Positions 48,875 through 60,116 of a stretch of DNA of 64,000 bases are shown here, one piece after another; the stretch's first letter is position 1; every line of letters begins with the position of its first letter. Made by a program: the position numbers and the translations under genes. The notes beneath the pieces are model-generated. The model did no database searches, was not told the DNA's origin, and saw only the letters and a program-made list of their open reading frames with translations. This DNA comes from Cycas panzhihuaensis (taxonomy: Eukaryota > Cycadophyta), in contig CM041465.1 in assembly GCA_023213395.1 (NCBI GenBank), positions 198,407,741-198,471,740 of the forward strand, in the 5' to 3' direction.

Positions 48875-49234
48875 TATTAGGGATCTAACCCTTAACTCAC
48901 CTTCTCTTATATCTTCTACTTCTTCTCTCGCTTATCTTTTCTTATCTTTTCTACTTCTTCTCTCTTCTTAATATCCCACATACATAAGTAAGAGTTAGTG
49001 TAGTGGCCATAAAGCCCTATATATATTTATGTAATATGCCACATGTATAAGTAGGCAATTGTGTGGCTACATAGAGACCTATATATATTAATGTAATCCT
49101 TAGAGTGGTGTATCTTGAATATCATTACTATTGTATGTAATTAGCAGGTTACTCCCTCAAAGGGTATTATAATACAAGTGCTCTCTTTAGTGGTGTTGGT
49201 ATGTTATTTTCATTGAAGGAGTAGTATCATATCA
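48875..49234 (+). repeat. gypsy 3' LTR, copy 2 (360 bp)
   Basis: Same length as the copy 1 3' LTR and with the same two 60-bp blocks (starting near 48970 and 49032). Confidence 0.87.
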
Positions 49235-49239
49235 AATTG

Positions 49240-52200
49240 ACTCCATATCTTTAACGATCTTTTATAAAGTATACTTAGGTTTTCCTAGTGTAATAATTTA
49301 TAAATACTAAAGTACTATTAGGGGGTTTGATTATGGATGCATCATACTAGTGTGTATAATTTCTAATATCTTCTTATTTCTCTAAGATTTCTCCTAAGCA
49401 AAAAGATATTTGTGATGTTTACCATACATACACCGTTCACATATACCTCTTAAACATAAAATCTATGGTAAACTTTCTACTATCTTCATTATGTCCATAA
49501 GTTACATGTTTTGATAGTTTAGGTATCATAATCATTCATGCCATAATTATGTTGTATCATTTACATTAGCAGCAAAAGCATAGGCTTATTTCTAACTTTA
49601 AAGTTTCTTGAACATCAAGAAGTCATCATTTAGATTTCTAGAAATAACAACTAAAACGTATTTCATAAGATCTTTAATCAATTAGTTATCCTTGTAGAAC
49701 TCATTTTTTTGTTTTATTTAGAAACTTAATAGGAAAAAAGAAGATTCTTCCTCATGTATGGTGCATAATATACTCAACTGAAATTCCCCATTAAAAGGCT
49801 GGCTATTTTAAATCCATTAATAAGCACCATGTTAGCATCCTTAGGTATGATTTTAGCATCATCAGAATTAGAATCCATTGTAGTGTCTCGCTCTCAATAG
49901 AAAGACGTATACCTTTATGTACCTAGGTCAAGTATCCAATAATCCTTTTAGGCTAAAAATTGAGAAGATGAGGTTAATACTTTAGTACAGTAAGTTGTAA
50001 TTTTCTTTCATTTTTTATTGTGTTTTTCCTCTTGCATATCCTTTCTTCTAAACTAATAGTTTTTCACCTTATGGCCTTCTCTCTTCTAATAGTGACACTT
50101 TCCAATGTACTTCTCTCTCTTCTTTTCTTAATTTTGCCTAAACTTTCATGCACTTTTCTCTACCTTCTCATCTCATTCCCTTTGCATCTTTATAATTATG
50201 TCATGATTTGACTTTAGACTCATAAGAATGCTATAGTATTTTAATTTAAAATTTTTAGCTAGAATGAGATTATTTAGCTCATCTAAGGCCATTCCTTCCA
50301 TCATATCATGCTTTGCATAATCCATCTAAAGTATACAAAATAAGGTTGGTAGTCTTAATACAATGAATGTAAATAGTAACTTATTATCAACTAACATCTT
50401 CATTATCTCTTCTAGCTTGTTCTTCAAATCCATTATCTTAATCAAATAAGCATTAATATTACATTAATCTTTAATAGTTGCATTTAACATCTCCATTAAC
50501 AAAACAACTTTACGTTTTGTCCACATCTTCTTAAAAGCATTATATAATTTCATCAAGATTTTATTTGGTATATTTAGGTTATGGATAAGAGCTATGTGAT
50601 CCAAAGCTAATAATAATTTTAATAAGCAAATAGCCGTACATTATTTTTTGCTCAAGGTGATCTCTCTTTCTCATCTAACGATAATATGGTCAATTCATAT
50701 TTGATGATTTTCCATAATAAAGTTCACCATTAAAGTGATTTCCATACTTTCTTTCCATTTGTTAAATTTGTTTCCATTAAAAGTCACTTGCAAAACTTTC
50801 TCCATGGTTGCAACCTTACTAAATGATTGAGAATAATCTTCTTTCAATGTTCTCCAATATTAAGAGCTTCCTATCCATAGATCAGAGCCTTTTCTTCCAT
50901 AATTATCTCATCAAAATGTTTGCTAAACATCCTAAACACCTATTTAAGTAGCCCCTATACTTCTATTGGATCCTCCATGCTTTGCACTATTATATTTACT
51001 TTTTAATAACCTCTACATTTACTAATGTGGCTTAAGATGGCTTGCATAGCCTCCCAGAAGTTTTATACACTAATAACAATTGCTTTGTGGTTTTTCAATG
51101 CTTCATACAAGCCTTTTTTAATGTTTTCTTTGTGTCTAATGTATTACACTTCACTTATAAAGATTTTGCAATCACCACATACCCTTATGTATTTTACACA
51201 ACCATTAACAAGTTCTAAATAGCTTCAAACTTAGATTTGTATGATGTTACTTTGTTTCATGGCTTTCAATGGCTTAAGAAAAGAGTCTTGCGTGCCTCAA
51301 AATGAATTAACATGGATTTGATGGTGGCCTACACAATAAATCTAGTTTACAAAATCTTCTGAATAAACTTTAAACTAAGGTTTTTGGCTTATATGTCTTG
51401 CATAGCCTTTAAACAACTTCAAATGTTTTCAAACATTTCAAACAACCTTGAACAAGTCCAAGCATTAACGAAATGAAACCTAGGATGTGTACCAACATTC
51501 CCATAGCTATATATGTTGTCCTCAAACTCTAATGTTTATTTGGATTTCTCTTAATGCTACTCACATAACTCACATTTGATTCCAATGCACCCTCAAGTTC
51601 AAACAATCCAAAAGATCTTAATTTGTATGGTTTGAATGACCTCCCATGACCATCATATATAAGTTATGACATTTTATAGTCATGTTCTTTAATAAATCAT
51701 GCTTTCCTTTAAAATTTTAATTTATCATTAGGTTTGTGAATGTCACACCACTTCACTAAGTCATGCCACCTTATGCAATTATTGTTTTGTTTAAGAAATT
51801 CTTATATTTGACCTCCAATAGTCAAATTTGAAGATATGACCTTTCTATAAAGGTTGTCACTTTGTAAAATAAAAGTTTCTTTTTTAATCAAAATAGTCAA
51901 TAACTTTCATATGTTATACAGTTATCATTAGAAACTTGTAGGGGCCTATGGAGAATTAACACCATTAAATGCAATGGAAGTCACATATTTTCATAGCAAG
52001 TAAAAGATAGATGCTTTGTTGAACTCACAATGGATCCCAACAATTTAACTTCAATGAAAAATAAATAATTCTTACGCTTAACCTCCTCCATGAACTCCAA
52101 AACGAAGCATGACGTTACTAGATTCATCCAATCACTTTTGGAGATGTCTAACATACTTTTACTTTATTATATCATGTAAAGATGAGACTAAACATTGTCC

Positions 52201-52714
52201 ATCGAATGTTTTACAACTCCAAACACATATAGTACGTCCCCAATCACCATTACATTCTCTAAATGGGTCCCAAACTATTAAGAATAGTGTTCATTCATGG
52301 TTGGATCCTTTAAAATGATCCCCAGCACTTCAGATGAAGCCCAATGCAACCATCCTCGATCTGACATATGGAAATAAGGCTAGCATGCTTTAAATAATGC
52401 CCAATAGCCATTGGAGTTGCCTAATCATGCATATACTCTACCTAATAAGTAGAAACATTACCTAACCTTACTTAATTGGTACATATGGCCTCTCAATAGT
52501 GGTAGAAGTCACCACATGATAGAAAGCATGTTGTTGAATGGATAATTTCCTTCATGTTATTATTATACACCAATATTTAATCACTTAGAAATAGAAAAGG
52601 ATTGTAATCACATTAACAAGACCTTCTTTTACATTAGAAAAAGGCCTTTTGATTTGTTCTATGTCTACATCTACTTTGCTTCAACTATATACTAAGAACC
52701 TGACTCTGATACCA
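49240..52714 (-). mobile_element. copia-like gag remnant, minus strand, copy 2
   Basis: Counterpart of 15630-19110. The minus-strand gag pieces are more broken than in copy 1. The primer-binding site, 52696-52714, reads TGGTATCAGAGTCAGGTTC on the minus strand, close to a perfect initiator-Met site. The 5' LTR would begin at about 52715 and extend right. Confidence 0.72.
52696..52714 (-). other. primer-binding site of minus-strand copia remnant, copy 2
   Basis: Matches the initiator-Met tRNA complement over TGGTATCAGAGTC and is better preserved than copy 1. Confidence 0.8.
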
Positions 52715-54064
52715 TATGAGAAAACATGCATACAAATGTAGACATGATCATGACCATGCATAGCAAGTAGAGGACAAGATATATAGGTTTTAATTGTCCC
52801 TAACCCATATAGGAAAATCTACTAATACTTTTAATTTAAACCCATTTCAACACATGTTTATCTTATGACTTATTAGGTTCACTTGACCTTTTAACATTGT
52901 GTTTCAATTGACTTTCATTGGATTGTGTTAAATTTGATATGCTTGGTTGGTCGATTTCGATTGGATAAATTTTAATTAAATAGGGTTATATATTTGTAAG
53001 TTCAAAACAATACATCACACTAACGATTGTGGCCCTTCGCCATATCTTGTGACCTTTTGCCATGTGTGACTCTTTGTTGTGTTTGAATGAATCTTCAACA
53101 TATCTATATAACACTCTCTATGTTTGCTAACATATTATTGAAGTGTAATAATTTTTCAAACATAAGGAGGACAAGGATGTAGAGCAATCTTATTGATATG
53201 TTTTATGCTTATTTATAGATTTATAAAAATCCATATCATTGATTTTAGTATAATGTTGTAGTGTTTCAATGTTGAAGTTTTCCTTCAATGGTAGCCTTTT
53301 TCCTTTTATAATCATTACATAATTAATAAGCTTAAGTATATATTACTCAATAGTTTTTTACTACTAAAATATAATTTAAACTTTTATGAACAAGAACTAA
53401 ATTAATACTCTAGCACTCAAGCACTTTTAAGCCCACACCTTATACCTTTACCCTACTTTCTCGCGTAAAGGTTGTTTTACATATTTGATGTAGTCAACTT
53501 TACTACAGAATGTAATTGCTTAAGAAACTTAATATCTTATTGCATTGATGAATGGATTTTGTCTCTTTTTATTATAAGCTCAATGTAATAGTTCTTGTAT
53601 TGATATGCTCATACTTGGAGCCATAAATCTAATGTTTCTCTCAAGCATAGGCATATATGTGGAAGTCATTATATTGAGCATATCATGACATGAAGTAATG
53701 GGTTCAATGTCTCTCCATTATATATATATTTATATATATATATGGTGGGTGCTATATTGGAGATAAACACGTGTCCTCCTTAAATTTAGCGAGAATAGCT
53801 TACATATAGACATTCCAATAAGTAAATGCCTATTTCCAAGACATTTTGAAAACATAACATATAGGCACACTACACAATAATATTTCTATTTAAAGATGCA
53901 AAATTTCATGTATTCCATTATAATACATGTTCGCCCTGGCCAACTTTTCTATGGATCTTTGGCATATCCGTGATGCCCTAATTCATGGAATTAATCATTA
54001 TTTGATATAATTGTGACGGCCATGAAAAGATTCCTGCCCTTTGTTGCTCCCTCGCTTTTGCAAG

Positions 54065-54103
<39 letters not shown>

Positions 54104-54471
54104 GCGGAGAAAATTTTTAAAGTATATATAACATATATATATATTTGGAGAAAATTGACTTTAATATTTTATGTGCTAGAGGGATCCCACTTTCGGATTT
54201 CTATTGCGGTAATCCCCACTTTAATTGACAGCAATCACGAAGGAACAGAACGAGTGACTTTTCTCTTGGCACTTGGAGCTCTGGCAAAGTTCGTCATGCT
54301 GCAGATGCACTTTTCTCTACGTATTGAAATCTTTTACGTGGTGCAAATCCAGTGGCCACTCGACTGTATTTTACAGACGTGAAATTTCCATTCACACACA
54401 ATCACAACCGAGGTTCTGAAAATATCTTCAATTCGGGGCGTTGGACTCGAGCGGTACCTACAATTTGTTTG
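52715..54471. other. LTR remnant and 5' flank of SWEET copy 2
   Basis: Counterpart of 19111-20995. It lacks the composite microsatellite (only 53719-53752 remains) but has a longer (TA)n run at 54066-54100. No gene recognised. Confidence 0.55.
54066..54100. repeat. (TA)n microsatellite upstream of SWEET copy 2
   Basis: A pure TA run about 370 bp before the ATG. Copy 1 has a shorter, interrupted run at about 20600-20620. Confidence 0.95.
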
Positions 54472-55933
54472 ATGGCGAATTTTAGCTTCATTCTTGGAGT
54501 TACCGGTAAGATAATACCCCTTCCTTGAACGCGCAATTTATAAGCTTCAGTAATTATTCTATTGAACCGTCGCAGTTTATCAAATTTGTCCTCGGGGCAT
54601 TAAAATGATTCGTACTATAAATATATATCGTCTGATTCTGTTCCAGGAAACGTGCTATCGCTCTTGGTTTTCTTCTCGCCAATGTAAGTTCACATACTAA
54701 TTGCGATGAATTAGCGCTCTGAAATCATTGTGCCTGTGGTTTGGGATATTCTGTTTAGATTTGTAACGCGTTGTGTTGAAGATTTCGGTTGACAGGAAAA
54801 CATTCTGGCGGATAGTGAAAAACAAATCGACGGAGAATTTCAAAGTGTTACCTTACGTCTGCACGCTGCTAAGCACTTCCCTTTGGACATATTATGGATT
54901 ACTCAAGCCCGGCGGGTTGCTGATAGTTACGGTTAATGGGGCAGGTGCTGCAATGGAGGCGATCTTCGTGACTCTGTATCTTATATATGCTCCCAGAGAA
55001 CGCAAGGCAAGTAATAGTTGATAAGATAGAATTAATTAAATAATTATTTTCATTGCATATAGAGAGTCCCTTGTACCGAATCATTGTGTTTGCACGTATT
55101 TAATTCCGCGTGTTAAAGAAAGCGAGTCAGAATTTAAATATAAATTGTGAGGAGTTCTTATTTGTATTGCAGGTGAAAACCGTTCGCTTAGTGCTGCTTC
55201 TGAACGTAACATTTTTTTGGGGGTGTGTTTTTGGTCACATTTCTGGCATTTCATCATAAGCTGCGGATAAATGCAGTGGGTGCCCTATGCTGTGGGTTCA
55301 CCTTAGGAATGTATGCATCCCCCATGTCCGCCATGGTAGGTTTACGTTTACATTCAACGTCCATTTATATGTAAATACGTATTGATTTCTTATATATTCT
55401 TGAATATGGCGAATGAAAGAGAACCGTCATCCTAACAAAGAGCGTGGAGTTCATGCCATTTTTTCTGTCATTTTTCCTGTTTTTGAATGGAGGAGTTTGG
55501 ACAGCATATGCAGTATTTGTCCGGGACATGTACATTGGGGTTAGTAATATACCGCTTATTTTTTTTCTGATTTACGATTGTGCAATCTAGAAATTGTTTC
55601 ATATGCATGTTCTTTAAAAACTCGATTGAAGTGTGAACCGAGTGCTGTTGGGAATAAAAATTCCTGCAGATCCCAAATGGAATCGGGTTCGTGCTGGGAG
55701 CTGCACAGCTAATTCTGTACGTGAAGTATTATAAAAAGAGAGAGCCCAAGAGTGGAGAAGGGGAAGCAGACGATGAGAAGAAAGCAGGCTCCGTGGACGT
55801 GGAGATGGCAGCTCCTGAAGAAATTGGCAACAAGAAGTGCATCAATAATGGTCTGCAAAACGGATGGAAACATTCACTGGTAAAAGAGCATGGCCATTGT
55901 AATAACCGTCTCCCAGATTGGAGACCGAATTAG
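54472..55933 (+). pseudogene. SWEET: SWEET copy 2, frameshifted in exon 4 (probable pseudogene)
   Basis: Six exons: 54472-54505, 54647-54683, 54796-55006, 55173-55335, 55420-55539, 55670-55933. Exons 1, 2 and 5 are identical to copy 1; exon 3 differs at 3 of 211 bases (one change, G41V). Exon 4 is 163 nt instead of 162 because the T run at 55212-55218 has seven T rather than six. Translation leaves the SWEET frame after VTFF and meets TAA at 55257-55259, giving about 122 aa: the first triple-helix repeat and part of TM4. Exon 6 also lost its stop (TAG to GAG) and would run 15 codons further to 55933. The GC donor of intron 3 is kept. Intron 4 is 84 nt against 163 in copy 1. The unchanged exon 5 suggests the lesion is recent, or a homopolymer sequencing error. 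Confidence 0.9.
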
Positions 55934-56035
55934 CAGAGGATGGAGGAGAATGTTGGAGTAGATAAATAACATGGGAGACTCCTCCGACTCCTCCTGCACC
56001 TTCCTGCAAATGATTATGTTGTGAGAATCTATGAT

Positions 56036-56041
56036 AATAAA
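56036..56041 (+). terminator. candidate poly(A) signal of SWEET copy 2
   Basis: AATAAA in the same context as 22795-22800. Only about 100 bp after the copy 2 stop because of a deletion in the 3' region. Confidence 0.4.
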
Positions 56042-57421
56042 CAAATTGGGCACGCTACGCTCTGGTGGGGAACGTGAATCTAAAGTTCTTGTTGAGAGGA
56101 TAAATCACAATTTGTAATACAACGATAACACTCTAAAAGCATCACAGTCGTAATTAGAAAAGTTTGGGAAAGTTTGTTCCCATGGAAGGGGATGGTGGAG
56201 TGGCCCTTACTGTCGAAATTATTTATGTGAGGAAGCTCAACAATCCTTTGTAAATTTGCTAAGTTTTGAAAATGTTTTTTGTATTTTTTTCTAATTTAAT
56301 GATATCTAAATTACATTATAAAAAATATAGTACAATTTAAAAAGGGTCTTTGAAAAAAAGTCTTAATGCATCTAAAACTACTAGAAGTAGGTGTAATAAA
56401 ACTAAGCACAATAACTTACTCAAGAAACATGCGAGGAGTGACCTCTACCCACAAACCCATTGTAGGAATGCCTCTAGTTAGAGCTAAGAGTGAAAAAGAT
56501 AGCCAATCATTCTATTTCTTGTTTTTTACTAGTTGATAAGGTATTGAAACCTGGGTCAATGATATCATTGGGCTCTTTTCTATGAAGATTGGCAAAGGGA
56601 TAAGGTCCAGTTTAAATAGCTTGTGACCTAAAACATTCTCTCAAGTTGAGAGTTTCTATTAATGAATAGGGTTAAAGGTTGTCCTATTAGAAATAACAAT
56701 TCAACTTCCCTTGAAATTGGAGTGATGGCATGGAGATTATAGAAATGGCTACATTTCCCATCTTATAGTGGAACATCTAGTGATGTGAGAGCATTTGAAA
56801 AATACTAATATGAATGATCAATTTATTGTGGCCATAACTTTTAATTTGGCTGTCTATTTGAGTCTATTTTTTCTTTTTTAAATACTCATCTTCAAAAATT
56901 GAACATTATCATTAAAGGAAGTGACTACTTAATGACTAATTGTCAAAATTTTTAGGTCTCAACAACATTATAAAATGGCCCAAAATTGCATTTTAAAATT
57001 ATTTCTTACTTATATAAAAATTAATGAGTGTTATTTTTTTTAGTAAGGTGATTAATTATATGTAAGTTATGATTTTGGGGGTTTGTTATATGATTAAGTA
57101 TTCATACCACAGTTTTGAACAAATTAACTTTTTTTAAAAAAATTATTAAAACTGATACTAGTTAGGAAGTTATAAAAACATAAATTTTTTAAATTGAGAG
57201 CCTTTTCACTTCAAATTAGAGGAGTAATTTTAGGAGTTAATTGTTAAAATTTTTACACGGCTAGAAATCTTGTATTTGTATATTTTAGATTATAAACAAA
57301 TGAGCTTTTTCAATTTGGGAAAGGAAAATCAAAAGTTTCATGGTGTCGTTTCTCTATGTTAATTGGCTTTGTTTTACTTTGAACTTCTTATTTCCTACCT
57401 ACTTGATTTGAGGATCCACCA
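56042..57421. other. intergenic, no gene seen
   Basis: Counterpart of 22801-24145. AT-rich, no frame recognised. Confidence 0.6.
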
Positions 57422-59005
57422 CTCTATCATTTAACCCTACCTCTACAAAGTAAAGTAATAGACTTAAATGCTCTTATGATGTTATACATATTGAGAAATG
57501 ATTATATATTGGTAAATAGTTACTTTAACATATCTAGAGCCAATGCATTTACTCTTAAACTAACCTTTAACTATAATACAAAAGAAGGCAAGAAGCCAAA
57601 GAAAAGATTAGCGAGAGAAGGAAATTTATTTTTAAAAACATAAGTTCATAGAGATTTTATATACTGACTTATCTCTCACGAACATGAAATAGTAATAAAA
57701 TGGCTTACTCTAATAGTAATTTGTAATGTTTTTTAAGACTAATTGAGCTTATAAAACATATGCAATTGAGCCATATGATTAATGAGCAATATAGCATACT
57801 AACAATATGAAGGGAAATATCATGTGTGCTTTCTATGTGAAATAAAAAAGTCTTTAATAATTCTTACAATAGTATCTATGCATGTTATGACTTTTAGAAG
57901 AGCAATTATTTATTATTTGATTTTTTATTATGTAATAACATAAAAGAAAGGGATGTAAGATGGAATAAAAGCATTTATCTTTTAATGTAAAAAATATAGA
58001 TTACTAAAATGGATTTACCACCTAAGGAACTAGAAATTATTGTTAAGAATATGTCCATATGCTAAGGCATATAAAATGAACTTAAAAGAATAGTTTGATA
58101 GCTTTAAACATTGACCTGTAGGTCATAACACACAAGCTAGAAACCTATCAAACATTGCCCTAATAATGTAATAAGCTCTAAATAATTAATATTTAATTAA
58201 TTGGGAGAAGTCAACTCTATCATTTAAACATACCTTTATCAAGCAAAGTAATAGACTTGAATGATCTTATAATGTTATCCATATTGAGAAATGATTTTAT
58301 ATTGGTAAATAGTTACCTTAACATATTTAAATCCAACACGTTTACTCTTAAACTAGCCTTTAACTATAGTACAAAAGAAGGCAATAAGCCAAAGGAAAAA
58401 TTAGCAAGAGAAGAAGATTCATTTAGGAAAAGATAAGTTCATAGAGATTTTATATAATGACTTGTCTTACATAAACATAAAATAGTAACCCAATGGCTTA
58501 CTCTAACAGTAATTTGTAATGTTCTTTAAGACTAGTTGAGCTTATGAAACATATGCAATTGAGCCATATGACTGATGAGCAATATGACATGCTAATAATA
58601 TGAAGGTCAATATCATGTGTGCTTTCTAAGTGAAATTAAAAACTCTCTAATAATTCTTACAATAATATCTATGCACATTACATCTTATAAAAGAGCAATT
58701 ACTTATCATTTTTTTTTTATTATGTAAGAATGTAAAAGAAACGGATGTAAAATGGAATAAACACATTTGTCTTTTAATGGAAAAAATATAGACTACTCAA
58801 AAGGGATTTGCCACTCAACAAACTAGAAATTATCCTTGAGAATTTGACCCTATGTTAAGGCACATAAAATGAACTTAGAAGAATAGTTTAATGGCTTTAA
58901 GCTTTGATTTATAGGTTGTAACACACAAGCTAGAAACCTATAGAACATCACCCTAATAATGTAATAAGCTCCAAATAATTAATATTTAATTAATTGGGAG
59001 AAGTC
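57422..59005. repeat. tandem pair of about 793-bp repeats, copy 2
   Basis: Units about 57422-58214 and 58215-59005, matching 24146-25726. Each unit is closer to its positional partner in the other segmental copy than to its tandem neighbour, so the tandem pair is older than the segmental duplication. Confidence 0.88.
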
Positions 59006-60116
59006 AACTCTATAATTTGTACACACACTATTAAGTAACCTCCTAAGGTTAGTGGCACATAAACATCTAACCGCATGGTTAAGGTGGATGTTGTTAATGT
59101 TAATTACTAATTTGTATGTGTGGGCCATATATGTCTACAATGAGATTAAAAGCCACATGGTTCACTAATAAGTTTTTAGAATAAGCGGTCACTTTTGTCT
59201 ACTTATGGCCAAACATTTATAAAGAGATCTCTTATAATATAATCTTGTCTTGTTAGATTGTACTCATATATATATTATCTATGGGTGTTTTCTAATCTTC
59301 ACTACACTTTTCTCTTATACTTTTTATGTAATATAAGCTAATGAAGTGTTAATAAAGATCTATTATGCTCTCTTTTCTTTCATAAGCTTTTATTGGTATA
59401 AAAATTACTAGTCAAATTCGTATCAAGTGGTAATAGAGTAAGGTGTAGAGATCTGGTGGGAGTATTTGGAAGTTGTAGAAATGGATTTTTTTTTTCCTTG
59501 GTGATTTTTGAAACCTTTCCTTACAAGTAAATTTCATTTTGAAATTTTATTCAATTCCAGTACTCTGTGTTAGTCAACTATAAGTGGGCAGTATAGCCCA
59601 AATCCTTATTCTTAGTTTCCCTTTCCTTAGAGTTTAGGTATAGACCCTATGCTATTAAAGGGGAGATGTCTACTTGCTTTCAGATAATGTTCAAGACTTA
59701 TAAACACCCATAAGACATTCAATCAATGAATATATGAAATAATTGAATTCCTCATAAATGCTCTAAAATATAACGTGCATTAACTCATAATATCAAAGTA
59801 CATTGCATGATAAAAGATTATATAGAAGAAAGCCTTCCATAAAGAACTAAAGAGGTTGTTACAAAGAATACTGAGAATGTTAAATATAAGATCATGCAAG
59901 GTGATAATCAGCACCTTGCATGATTAAACCAACTTTATAATAATTAAATACTAAGAGCAAATAAACCCCCACATATCTAGGTTCACAACATTAAGTTGTG
60001 ACTTAACCCTTTTATGATAAAGAAGCCCTTAATACAAATTATGTACAAATATTACATCAATATAATATAATGGATTCTTGATGAATTAATGAAGCCTATC
60101 ATTAATTCTTCTATTA
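59006..60116. other. intergenic and probable LTR of minus-strand copia, copy 2
   Basis: Counterpart of 25727-26832. The inner LTR boundary is inferred at 60116, next to the polypurine tract complement 60117-60126. No gene. Confidence 0.5.

Larger units (their letters stand above)
43296..49234 (+). mobile_element. Ty3/gypsy chromovirus-like element, copy 2
   Basis: Same insertion as 9629-15624: AATTA precedes the 5' LTR (43291-43295) and AATTG follows the 3' LTR (49235-49239). Domain order is identical. The primer-binding site, 43605-43620, reads TGGTATTAAAGCAATC, closer to the initiator-Met complement than copy 1. Confidence 0.92.
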
